A stretch of DNA of 64,000 nucleotides from Methylobacterium sp. PvR107 (GTDB lineage: Bacteria > Pseudomonadota > Alphaproteobacteria > Rhizobiales > Beijerinckiaceae): positions 2,432,001-2,496,000 of the forward strand of contig NZ_JAFIBW010000001.1 of assembly GCF_017833295.1 (NCBI RefSeq), read 5' to 3'. Every line of letters starts with the position of its first letter. The stretch's first letter is position 1. Of the stretch, positions 16,636-24,331 are shown in pieces. A program made the translations under genes and the position numbers. The notes beneath the pieces are model-generated. The model saw only the letters and a program-made list of their open reading frames with translations, was not told the DNA's origin and did no database searches.

Positions 16636-17870
16636 ACGCGGGAATCGTCGTCGTGGGCGCGGGCCAGGCCGGCTTCCAGCTGGCCGCCTCCTTGCGCGAG
16701 GGCGGGTTCGCGGACCCGATCACCCTGGTGGGCGACGAGGCCGCCCTCCCCTACCAGCGCCCGCCTTTGTCGAAGGCTTATCTCGCCGGCAAGACCGACC
16801 AAGAGGGTCTGTTCCTGCGACCGCCGGGCTTCTTCGCCGAGCATGCGATCACACACCGGCCGGGACTCCGCGCCGTCGCGATCGAACGGGCGGACCACCG
16901 CCTGCAGCTCTCGGATGGCGGCAGTTTGCCCTACGACCACCTTGTGCTCGCCACCGGCGCCCGCAACCGGCCGTTGCCCGTTCCGGGCGCCGATCTGGAG
17001 GGCGTGCGTCAGCTCCGCGGTCTCGTGGATGCCGACGCGCTGAAGGCGGATATTGCCGCGGCCCGCAGCGTCGTGGTGGTGGGCGCCGGCTTCATCGGGC
17101 TCGAATTTGCCGCCGTCGCGGCCGCGCGCGGACTCGCGGTGACGGTGATCGAGGCGGCCGAGCGACCGATGGCGCGGGCCGTCTCGGCGGAGATGGGGGA
17201 CTTCTTCCGGGAGGCTCAGGAGGCCCTGGGCGTCCGCTTCGTGTTCGGGGCGGGCGTGACGGCGATCTCCGGGCGGGACGGCCGCGCTACCGGCGTCGCC
17301 CTGGCGGACGGCCGGGAACTGCCCGCCGACCTCGTCCTCGTCGGGATCGGCGTGCTGCCGAACCGGGACCTTGCCGCGGAGGCCGACCTGCCGGCCGCGG
17401 ACGGTGTCCAGGTCGATGCGTTCCTGGGCACGCCCGATCCCGCGATCTCGGCGATCGGCGACTGCGCCCGGTTCCCGACCCCCTTCGCCCGCGGGCTCAA
17501 CGCGGACGGCACCGTGCGGATCGAGTCCGTGCAGAATGCCATCGACCAGGGACGTTGCCTCGCGGCCCGGCTCGTCGGCAAGCCCGCGGCCTACGGCGCG
17601 CTGCCCTGGTTCTGGAGCGACCAGGGTCCGCACAAGCTGCAGATCGCCGGGCTGTCGGGCCCTGGAGACGACAGCGTGGTCCGCGGCTCCGGCGACGCCT
17701 TCTCGGTCTTCCGCTTCCGGGAGGGGCGCTTGAGCGCGGTGGAATCCGTCGACCGGGCGGGCGACCACATGATCGCCCGGCGCCTGCTCGCCGCCGGGAC
17801 GCCGCTCGCCCCCGATCAGGCGGCCGATCTGGGCTTCGACCTCAAGGCCCTGGCTCTGCGGCGGCCCTGA
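16632..17870 (+). CDS. FAD-dependent NAD(P)H:ferredoxin reductase-type oxidoreductase
   Basis: The 412-residue flavoprotein resembles rhodocoxin/putidaredoxin reductases that pass electrons from NADH to a 2Fe-2S ferredoxin. The FAD-binding GxGxxG is IVVVGAGQAGFQLAASL at the N-terminus. The NAD-binding site is VVVVGAGFIGLEFAAVAAARG in mid-protein, with conserved YQRPPLSKAYL, LATGARNRPL and the C-terminal AIGDCARF. The C-terminal reductase domain contains PWFWSDQG. It is cytoplasmic. ATGA overlap with the LysR-type gene suggests cotranscription, but no ferredoxin or P450 gene is adjacent, so the partner is unknown. Confidence 0.9.
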   Translation: MNAGIVVVGAGQAGFQLAASLREGGFADPITLVGDEAALPYQRPPLSKAYLAGKTDQEGLFLRPPGFFAEHAITHRPGLRAVAIERADHRLQLSDGGSLPYDHLVLATGARNRPLPVPGADLEGVRQLRGLVDADALKADIAAARSVVVVGAGFIGLEFAAVAAARGLAVTVIEAAERPMARAVSAEMGDFFREAQEALGVRFVFGAGVTAISGRDGRATGVALADGRELPADLVLVGIGVLPNRDLAAEADLPAADGVQVDAFLGTPDPAISAIGDCARFPTPFARGLNADGTVRIESVQNAIDQGRCLAARLVGKPAAYGALPWFWSDQGPHKLQIAGLSGPGDDSVVRGSGDAFSVFRFREGRLSAVESVDRAGDHMIARRLLAAGTPLAPDQAADLGFDLKALALRRP

Positions 17871-17872
17871 CC

Positions 17873-19114
17873 TCAGCCCGGGAACGCGACCGGCGCCGGC
17901 TTCTGCCGCAGGGCGATGGCGGTGCCGATCCCGAGCGCCAGGATGGTGACGGCGCAGCCGGCGAGCGCCCCGAACTGGCCGAACCGGATCAGCGCCTGCC
18001 CGATCACCGCAACGCCGAGCGCCTGCCCGCAGAAGAACGAGAATGCGTGGAGCGCCACCGCGGAGGCGCGGGCCGTCGGCGCGACCTCGGTGACCTGGGT
18101 CTGATAGGTGTTGTGCAGCATGTAGAAGCCGAGGCCCATGGCGGTGAGCGCGGCGCAGTCGACCTGCCACGTTCCGGCGAGCCCGACCACCGTGAGCGAC
18201 GCGCCGCAGATCAGGCCGCCGCCGATGAGCATGCGCGGCAGGCCGAGCAGCCGTACCAGCAGCCCGACGAGCGCCGAGTAGGCCAGGCCGCCGACCGCGA
18301 ACCCCGCCAGCACGAGCCCGGCCTCGCGCGGTCCCCCCTCCCCGCGGGCCTCGATCAGGGGGGCGAGGTGCGGGAACACGCCGAAGATCGCGATGGCCTC
18401 GATGAACACCGCCGAGAACAGCACCCGTGCCCGGGGATTGCGCAGGATCGTCCGGTAGCGCGTCACCGCCTCGCCGAAGGCCGGGCGGCGCGCGGCGGCC
18501 CGGCCGGACCGGTCGAACCCGAACACGGTCGCCGCGCAGGCAAACGCCGCCACCGCCGCCGTGACCGCGAAGACGCCGCGCCAGCCGATCGCCGCCTCGA
18601 TCAGGCCCGCGAAGGTCGAGCCCGAGAGCTGGCCGAGGATCACCGCCACCAGGAAGCGCCCGATCGCCACCTGCCGGCTCTCCATCGGCACGCGGTCGCC
18701 GAGCAGCGCCAGCGAGAGCGGAATGCAGCCGCCGGCCGCCGCGCCGGCCAGCATGCGCAGGCCGAACAGGCTGCCGATGTCGGGGGCGACGCAGCACAGG
18801 GTGAGCGCGACCGCGAGCACCGCCAGGCAGGTGCTCATCACCCGCTCCTTGCCGAGCGCGTCGCCGATCGGGCCGAGCACGGGCTGGATGAACGCGTAGG
18901 GCAGCGCGAAGGCGGTGGAGAGCAGCGCCACCGTGTGAGCGTCGCTCGCGAGGTCCCGGGCGAGCACGCCGACCAGGGGCTCGACCGAGCGGAGCGCGAA
19001 GGTGCTCCCGAACCCCGCGCAGGCCAGCACCACGATCAGGCGCGGGATCGACGTGGCCGGCGGCGCGGGACGCGTCGCAGCGGGTGTGAGAGCCGGCTCT
19101 GTGCTGTCGGTCAT
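17873..19114 (-). CDS. MFS transporter, 12-helix type
   Basis: The 413-residue protein begins with a 25-residue cytoplasmic tail and has about 12 hydrophobic segments. It shows the MFS loop motif variant GPIGDALGKERVM between helices 2 and 3, and a long polar loop after helix 6 (FDRSGRAAARRPAFGEAVTR). The overall style is that of drug or metabolite exporters of the inner membrane. It is convergent with the flavin reductase gene, only two bases between the stops. Substrate cannot be named. The very long minus-strand frame overlapping it (16107-19160) is a shadow. Confidence 0.88.
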   Translation of the reverse strand: MTDSTEPALTPAATRPAPPATSIPRLIVVLACAGFGSTFALRSVEPLVGVLARDLASDAHTVALLSTAFALPYAFIQPVLGPIGDALGKERVMSTCLAVLAVALTLCCVAPDIGSLFGLRMLAGAAAGGCIPLSLALLGDRVPMESRQVAIGRFLVAVILGQLSGSTFAGLIEAAIGWRGVFAVTAAVAAFACAATVFGFDRSGRAAARRPAFGEAVTRYRTILRNPRARVLFSAVFIEAIAIFGVFPHLAPLIEARGEGGPREAGLVLAGFAVGGLAYSALVGLLVRLLGLPRMLIGGGLICGASLTVVGLAGTWQVDCAALTAMGLGFYMLHNTYQTQVTEVAPTARASAVALHAFSFFCGQALGVAVIGQALIRFGQFGALAGCAVTILALGIGTAIALRQKPAPVAFPG

Positions 19115-19196
19115 GGTGACGCTTCGCGACGCGGGCTGATCCAGACCCGCGCCATCGCATCTCCCTCGCCCGAGCGGAACCCCGCCGGGCGACAGA

Positions 19197-20114
19197 TCAG
19201 TGCGCGTAGAATGCCGGATCGGAATCGTCGGTCGGATGCGCGAAGGCCCAGCGCAGGGCCGAGGAGAGCGGCACGTTGTAGTTGAGGCCGCGCGGCGGGA
19301 CCGGCTTCAGGAACCAGCGATCGTAGATCGTCATGATCTCGGGGCTCCGGTAGAGCTCGGCGGTCGCGCGGTCGACCACCGCCTTGAAGGCCGGATCGTC
19401 CCGGCGCAGCATGATCCCGTAGGGCTCCGGGTTCGACAGGGTTTCCTGGCTGACCACGTAGGCCGACGGATCCTTGGACTGAGCCGCGACCACGCTGAGC
19501 TGCACGTCATCCATCACGAAAGCCGCCGCCCGTCCGGTCTCGACCAGGAGGAAGGCCTCAGGCACGTCCTTGGCGGCGATGACCGTGATACCGAGCTTGC
19601 GGTCATTGTTGGCCTTGATCAGCATCAGGATGTTGGTCGAGCCGGCCACCGACGAGACCGTCTTGCCGCGCAGGTCGTCGAGGCTGGCGATATTCTGATC
19701 CTTCTTCGAAACGAAGCGGGTCGCCGTCAGGAAGTGGGTGTTGGTGAAGCCGACCTGCTTCTTGCGGTCGGCGTTGTTGGTGGTCGTCCCGCATTCGAGG
19801 TCGACGGTTCCGTTGGTGACCAGCGGGATCCGTGATGAGGAATTGACGAACTCCATCCCGACTTCGAGACCTGGCATCTTCAGCTCGCGCTTCACAGCGT
19901 CGGCGACCTTCAGGCAGATGTCGACGGCGAAGCCGACCACCTTCTGGTTCTGGTCGATGTAGCTGAACGGAGGCGCGGTATCGCGGACGCCGAGCACCAG
20001 CCGGTTGCTGTCCTGAATCTTCTTCAGGGTGCCAGTCAGCTTTTCGGCCTGTGCCGCAGCCGGCTGGGGCAGCGTGAAGACGAGCGCGGCGAGGAGCGGA
20101 ATGAGGAGACGCAT
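19197..20114 (-). CDS. Amino-acid ABC transporter periplasmic binding protein, GltI-like
   Basis: The 305-residue product starts with a signal peptide (MRLLIPLLAALVFTLPQPAAAQA) and continues as a type II solute-binding protein: LVLGVRDTAPPFSYIDQNQK, VGFAVDICLKVADAV, VDLECGTTTNN, and VMDDVQLSVVAA. This is the pattern of glutamate/aspartate or general polar amino-acid binding proteins. ATG 20114 was preferred over ATG 20135, which would put seven extra residues before the signal. No permease or ATPase gene lies beside it, so it is an orphan that must share a transporter encoded elsewhere. The 328 bases upstream hold a repeat element. Confidence 0.9.
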   Translation of the reverse strand: MRLLIPLLAALVFTLPQPAAAQAEKLTGTLKKIQDSNRLVLGVRDTAPPFSYIDQNQKVVGFAVDICLKVADAVKRELKMPGLEVGMEFVNSSSRIPLVTNGTVDLECGTTTNNADRKKQVGFTNTHFLTATRFVSKKDQNIASLDDLRGKTVSSVAGSTNILMLIKANNDRKLGITVIAAKDVPEAFLLVETGRAAAFVMDDVQLSVVAAQSKDPSAYVVSQETLSNPEPYGIMLRRDDPAFKAVVDRATAELYRSPEIMTIYDRWFLKPVPPRGLNYNVPLSSALRWAFAHPTDDSDPAFYAH

Positions 20115-20311
20115 GGGCTGGCTTGATCCGATCATCGCGCGTCGGTCGCGCGGCCCGTCGGAGCCGGCGGGGGGCCGACCGCGCGCCGAATCGGTGCCCC
20201 GGCAACCGTCTCAGCAAGAGTCCGGCCGCGGGGACGCGCTCAGCGGACCGGAGATCGCGTCGGATGCCGATATGGCCGGTCAGACGGGTCCCCATTGCGT
20301 GCTTCAGTCTC

Positions 20312-20405
20312 GCCGTCTTTGCGAGTGGAGCGCAGCAATTCCGTCGGCCCCACGATTTCAGACGTCCCGCTGCTCTGGGTCACTTCGCTCCGCTCGTGAT
20401 GACGG
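20312..20405. repeat. Intergenic palindromic repeat, family 2
   Basis: The element starts GCCGTCTTTGCGAGTGGAGC, contains GCAATTCCGTCGG, and ends GGTCACTTCGCTCCGCTCGT followed by GATGACGG, so the ends are inverted. Similar copies lie at 40943-41037 and 49406-49499. The type (GTCTTTGCGAGC...GCTCGCAATGACG) is common between genes in rhizobia and methylobacteria. Nothing else is visible in the 20115-20442 gap. Confidence 0.65.
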
Positions 20406-20442
20406 AGCGGGTGAGGCCCGCGGCAGGAGTAGGCCGGATCCG

Positions 20443-21354
20443 CTATGAAACCGGCTTGTCCTCGGCCGCGGCGGGGCGCAGGACGGCCAGCGCCCGCAGG
20501 GCCTCGGCGGCGAAGTCGAGGAAGGCATTGACGCGCGCGGCCCGGAAATCCTGGCTCGGCGTCACCAGCTGGACCGGGACCGGCGGCGGCTCGTGGGCGG
20601 CGAGCAGGCGGACGAGGCGGCCAGCCGCCAGATCGTCCGCCGCCTGATAGGACAGGATCCGCGCGATGCCGCGCCCGCTGCGGGCGGCGATCAGCGCAGC
20701 CTCAACCTCGTTGACGATGAGCCGCGGCGCGAGGCGCACGCGATTCACCCCGAAGCGCCATTCCCGAACGCCCGAGCGCACAACGCCCAGGATGGTGTCG
20801 TGGTCGCTCAGGTCGGCCGGCTGGTGCGGCGTGCCGCGCGCGGCGAGGTAATCCGGGCTGGCCACTACGATCTGGCGCACCTGCCCGACCCGGCGCGCGA
20901 CGAGCCGCGACTCCGCGAGTTGCCCGATCCGCAGGGCAACGTCGATGCCCTCCTCCACCAGATCGAGGTTGCGGTCGGCGAGCACCAGCTCGACCTGCGT
21001 CTCCGCATAGGCGTCGAGGAAGCCCGACACGATTGGCGCCACGTGCTTGCGCCCGAACAGGACCGGGGCCGTGACCCGCACGAGGCCGCGGACGGCGTCA
21101 CGCGCTGCGCCCGAGACAGCCGTCTCGTAGCCCGCCAGCAGGCCGCGGGCGCGCTCGGCGAGTTCCAGCCCGGCGGGGGTCGGCGCCAGGCGCCGGGTCG
21201 TGCGCTCGACGAGCCGGCTTCCGGCGCGGGACTCGAGGCTGGCGAGCGCCCGGGTCACGGCGGCGGCCGAGCGGCGCAGCCTCCGTGCCGCGCCCGCGAG
21301 GCTGCCGGCCTCGATGATTGCGACGAAGATAGCGAGCTCGTCCAGACGATCCAT
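20443..21354 (-). CDS. LysR family transcriptional regulator
   Basis: The 303-residue protein begins MDRLDELAIFVAIIEAGSLA with the helix-turn-helix GAARRLRRSAAAVTRALASLE, split here as RRLRRSAAAVTRALASLE, followed by the LysR substrate-binding domain (FLDAYAETQVELVLADRNLD, GIDVALRIGQLAES). This is the subfamily of LysR proteins often found divergent from small metabolic or redox genes. ATG 21354 was chosen over the TTG four codons upstream. It diverges from a glutathione S-transferase gene 98 bases away, which is the likely target. No effector can be named. Confidence 0.92.
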   Translation of the reverse strand: MDRLDELAIFVAIIEAGSLAGAARRLRRSAAAVTRALASLESRAGSRLVERTTRRLAPTPAGLELAERARGLLAGYETAVSGAARDAVRGLVRVTAPVLFGRKHVAPIVSGFLDAYAETQVELVLADRNLDLVEEGIDVALRIGQLAESRLVARRVGQVRQIVVASPDYLAARGTPHQPADLSDHDTILGVVRSGVREWRFGVNRVRLAPRLIVNEVEAALIAARSGRGIARILSYQAADDLAAGRLVRLLAAHEPPPVPVQLVTPSQDFRAARVNAFLDFAAEALRALAVLRPAAAEDKPVS

Positions 21355-21452
21355 CGATTGTTGCAACCGCTGAAATTCTGACTGTCAATCTCTCCGGATT
21401 TTCACCGAGCCGCGCAAGGGCGATATCGGACCCATCGCAGGAGACACGCACG

Positions 21453-22079
21453 ATGACCGATGCCGACCTGACCCTCTACGGCCTGCGCCTCTCGGGCCAT
21501 TCGCACCGGGCGGAGCTGTTCCTGTCCCTGCTGGGACTGCCGTACCGTTTCGTCGAGGTGGGGAGCGCCGCCCAACGGGGCGCGGACGCCTTCCGGCGGC
21601 TCAACCCGCTCGGCCAGATCCCGGTGCTGACCGACGGCGAGGCGGTGGTGCCCGACAGCAACGCCATCCTCGTCTATCTGGCGGCGCGCTACGCTCCCGA
21701 CGGAGGCTGGATGCCGACGGATCCGCTCGGGGCCGCGCAGGTGCAGCGCTGGCTGTCGATCGCGGCCGGCGAGGTGCGGCACGGGCCGGGCCAAGCCCGG
21801 CTGATGGTCGTGTTCGGGGCGCCGGGCGATCGGACGACAGTTCATGCCGCGGCGGCCCGGATTCTGACTTTCATGAACACGCATCTGGCCGATCAGACCT
21901 ATCTCGCGGCGAACCGGCCGACGCTCGCCGACATCGCCTGCTATTCCTACGTGGCGCACGCGCCCGAGGGCGGCGTGTCGCTGGCACCCTACGCAGCTGT
22001 CCGGGCCTGGATCGCGCGAGTCGAGGCGCTGCCGGACTTCATCCCGATGCCGGCTTCTCCCATCCCCGAAACGGTGTGA
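21453..22079 (+). CDS. Glutathione S-transferase family protein
   Basis: The 208-residue protein has the thioredoxin-like N-terminal domain (LTLYGLRLSGHSHRAELFL, LNPLGQIPVLTDGE, VVPDSNAILVYLAARY) and an all-helical C-terminal domain containing ADQTYLAANRPTLADIACYS. The cis-Pro of QIPVL and the PDSNAI glutathione-binding segment are present. The first-domain serine in LSGHSHR may be the activating residue. It is the first gene of a two-gene unit with a PNPOx-like gene; the next ATG is nine bases after its stop. Control by the divergent LysR protein is likely. Confidence 0.92.
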   Translation: MTDADLTLYGLRLSGHSHRAELFLSLLGLPYRFVEVGSAAQRGADAFRRLNPLGQIPVLTDGEAVVPDSNAILVYLAARYAPDGGWMPTDPLGAAQVQRWLSIAAGEVRHGPGQARLMVVFGAPGDRTTVHAAAARILTFMNTHLADQTYLAANRPTLADIACYSYVAHAPEGGVSLAPYAAVRAWIARVEALPDFIPMPASPIPETV

Positions 22080-22087
22080 GGTGCATC

Positions 22088-23005
22088 ATGGCCAGCTTCC
22101 ATGCCGACGAGCTCGTGGCCCAGGCGCGGGCCGGCCACGTCCTCGGTGAGACCCCGGCGATCCGTCCGTTCATGCCCGAGCAGCACCGGACCTTCTTCGC
22201 GGGCCTGCCCTACCTGTTCGTCGGCACCGTCGACCCGGCCGGCGCGCCCGTCGCCACCCTGCTGACCGGACAGCCCGGCTTCGTGCAGGCCCCCGATGCG
22301 ATCCATCTCGACATCGCGGCGGCCCTCGATCCCGCCGATCCGGCGGCTCAAGCCCTGGTTCCCGGTGCCGAGGTGGGGATCCTGGGCCTCGATCTCGCGA
22401 CGCGGCGGCGCAACAGGGCCAATGGCCGCGTCGTCCGCCGGGTCCGGAACGGCCTGACGATCGCCGTCGCTCAGAGCTTCGGCAACTGCCCACAATATAT
22501 CCAGCGCCGCACCGCCGAGCCATTCCGGCGCTCGGTCGGTCCGATCGAACACCTCGCGGCTCTGGATCCGGAGGCCGCGGCGCTGATCCGAGGCGCGGAC
22601 ACGCTGTTCGTGGCGAGCCGCGCCCGGGATGGGCTGGCCGACGGCGGCGCCGACATCTCGCACCGGGGCGGCCGGCCGGGCTTCGTCCGGCTCGAAGGTG
22701 ACGTGCTGACGGTACCGGACTTCTCCGGCAACCGGTACTTCAACACCCTGGGCAACCTGATCGGCGAAAGGCGGGCAGCGCTGCTGTTTCTCGACTTCGA
22801 ACGCGGTGATCTCCTGGTTCTGCAGGGCCGCACCGCGATCGACTGGGCCGGCACGGCCGCGGCCGGCCTTTCGGGGGCGCAGCGCACCTGGACCTTCACG
22901 GTGGAGGGCGGTTGGCGCCGCCGGGGCGCGATCCCCCTGCGCTGGAGCGCTCCGGAGCCGGCGCCGCAGCTCGCGCGCACCGACACCTGGGAGCCGACGG
23001 CCTGA
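22088..23005 (+). CDS. Pyridoxamine 5'-phosphate oxidase-like flavin-binding protein
   Basis: The 305-residue protein belongs to the split-barrel family related to pyridoxamine phosphate oxidase; relatives bind FMN or F420 and reduce or oxidise small molecules. Recognisable segments are FFAGLPYLFVGTVDPAGAPV, GILGLDLATRRRNRANGRVV, QSFGNCPQYIQRR and FFVASR-like LFVASRARDG, then DFSGNRYFNTLGNLIGERRA. GAGG six bases ahead decides ATG 22088 against the GTG at 22076. Coupling to a glutathione S-transferase gene and a LysR regulator suggests detoxification or redox defence. It is convergent with another GST gene. The substrate is unknown. Confidence 0.85.
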   Translation: MASFHADELVAQARAGHVLGETPAIRPFMPEQHRTFFAGLPYLFVGTVDPAGAPVATLLTGQPGFVQAPDAIHLDIAAALDPADPAAQALVPGAEVGILGLDLATRRRNRANGRVVRRVRNGLTIAVAQSFGNCPQYIQRRTAEPFRRSVGPIEHLAALDPEAAALIRGADTLFVASRARDGLADGGADISHRGGRPGFVRLEGDVLTVPDFSGNRYFNTLGNLIGERRAALLFLDFERGDLLVLQGRTAIDWAGTAAAGLSGAQRTWTFTVEGGWRRRGAIPLRWSAPEPAPQLARTDTWEPTA

Positions 23006-23012
23006 GGCGCGC

Positions 23013-23684
23013 TCAGGCCGCTCCGGTTGCGGCCGCGGCCTGGCGCGCGGCGGCCGCCTCATGCTCCGCGGCGAGCTGCGCGTCCGCGGCTGCGACTTTC
23101 CGGGAGGCCGGCCGCGCCCGGATCCGCTCGACATAGGCGGTCAGCACTGGGTCCGGTGCGACGAGACCGAAGCCTGTCGTCCATCCGAGCGCGCCGCCCC
23201 ACAGGACATCGGCCGCGCTGAAGCGATCACCGAGCAGATACGGGCCGGGGGTCAGCGCCTCGACGACCCGCGCGATCACGCTGTCATAATCGGCATAGGC
23301 CGACATGGCGCGCGGTCCCGGCTCCCGCTTCAGGTGGCGGTCGATGACCGCAGGCTCGAAGCAGGATCCGTAGAACACCATCCAGCGCAGATAGGCGGCC
23401 CGGTCCGGGTCGGTTACCGCCGGAGCGAGGCCGGCCTCCGGGAAGAGATCGGCGAGGTAGAGGTAGACGGCCGCCTGCTCGGTCACCAGAGCCTCGCCGT
23501 GGCGGATCGCCGGCACCTTCGCCATCGGGTTGATGGCACGGTAGGCCTCTTGGAGATGTTCGCCGGCGCGCATGTTGAGCGCGTGGAGCCGGTAGGGAAC
23601 GCCCAGCTCTTCGAGGAGCACGCGCACCCCGGACGAGCGGGTATTCGGCGCATGATAGAACTCGATGTCAGCGTTTTCCGTCAC
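23013..23684 (-). CDS. Glutathione S-transferase family protein
   Basis: The 223-residue product shows the GST N-terminal fold (IEFYHAPNTRSSGVRVLLEE, INPMAKVPAIRHGEALVTEQ, AVYLYLADLFPEAG) and the helical C-terminal domain (GPYLLGDRFSAADVLWGGAL). GTG 23684 is the best start because GGAGG lies seven bases upstream; the longer frame to 23843 adds a non-homologous leader. It ends in an Ala-rich helix. The stop lies seven bases from that of the PNPOx-like gene on the other strand. This is the second of three GST-family genes in the window. Confidence 0.92.
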   Translation of the reverse strand: MTENADIEFYHAPNTRSSGVRVLLEELGVPYRLHALNMRAGEHLQEAYRAINPMAKVPAIRHGEALVTEQAAVYLYLADLFPEAGLAPAVTDPDRAAYLRWMVFYGSCFEPAVIDRHLKREPGPRAMSAYADYDSVIARVVEALTPGPYLLGDRFSAADVLWGGALGWTTGFGLVAPDPVLTAYVERIRARPASRKVAAADAQLAAEHEAAAARQAAAATGAA

Positions 23685-23869
23685 GGCATTCCTCCCCGGG
23701 ATTGTTGATTCGCGCGGCGCACGCTCATACCGCGCGCAGGCCGGGTCAACAGCGCGCCGGGCGGCCACTTCTCCACGGACCGGAATCGCGGCAGGTGCGT
23801 TGGGCGATTGTGCGTTGCCGCGCGTTGGGATGCCGGCCGGCACGACGCGAGCCGGGGGTGCGAGTTCTG

Positions 23870-24250
23870 ATGGCGAAGATATTGCTGGTCGAGGACCACG
23901 AAGAGATCTGGGACTTCCTGTCCCGGCGCCTCAAGCGTCGCGGCTACGAAGTCGTCCTGGCCCATGACGGCGAGGCCGGCGTCCGCCAGGCCCGTTCGGC
24001 ACAGCCCGACGTCATCCTCCTCGACATGAACCTCCCCATCCTCGACGGCTGGTCGGTCGCCCGCACCCTGAAGTCCGGAACCGACACCCGGGCGATCCCG
24101 ATCATCGCGCTCACCGCCCACGCGATGTCGGGGGACCGGGACAAGGCGATTCAAGCCGGCTGCGACGACTACCACCCGAAGCCGGTCGATTTCTCGAAGC
24201 TGCTCAGCCAGATCAGCGCCGCCCTGGGCGAGACCGCACCGGCGGGCTGA
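23870..24250 (+). CDS. Single-domain CheY/DivK-like response regulator
   Basis: The 126-residue protein is one receiver domain and nothing else: MAKILLVEDHEEIWDFL (acidic pocket), ILLDMNLPILDGWS (phosphorylated Asp in LLDMN), ALTAHAM and the Lys in YHPKPVDF. It thus relays phosphate or binds a target protein but has no output domain. ATG 23870 was chosen because the receiver fold begins right there. It lies 81 bases before the AI-2E family transporter gene and about 2.2 kb before a LOV histidine kinase gene on the same strand, so the kinase could be its partner; this is inference. Confidence 0.92.
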   Translation: MAKILLVEDHEEIWDFLSRRLKRRGYEVVLAHDGEAGVRQARSAQPDVILLDMNLPILDGWSVARTLKSGTDTRAIPIIALTAHAMSGDRDKAIQAGCDDYHPKPVDFSKLLSQISAALGETAPAG

Positions 24251-24331
24251 CGTGGCTCCGGACGCGCGAGCCGCCCCTTCCGACGCCGCGGCCGCGGTTG
24301 TCTCCTGACTTGAGTAGAGTGGAGCCTGTCC

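Noticed and set aside
16107..19160. Minus-strand open frame of 1017 codons across cbbR, flavin reductase and MFS genes
   Set aside because: It crosses three well-supported genes, has Arg/Gly/Ala low-complexity translation and no recognisable domain.
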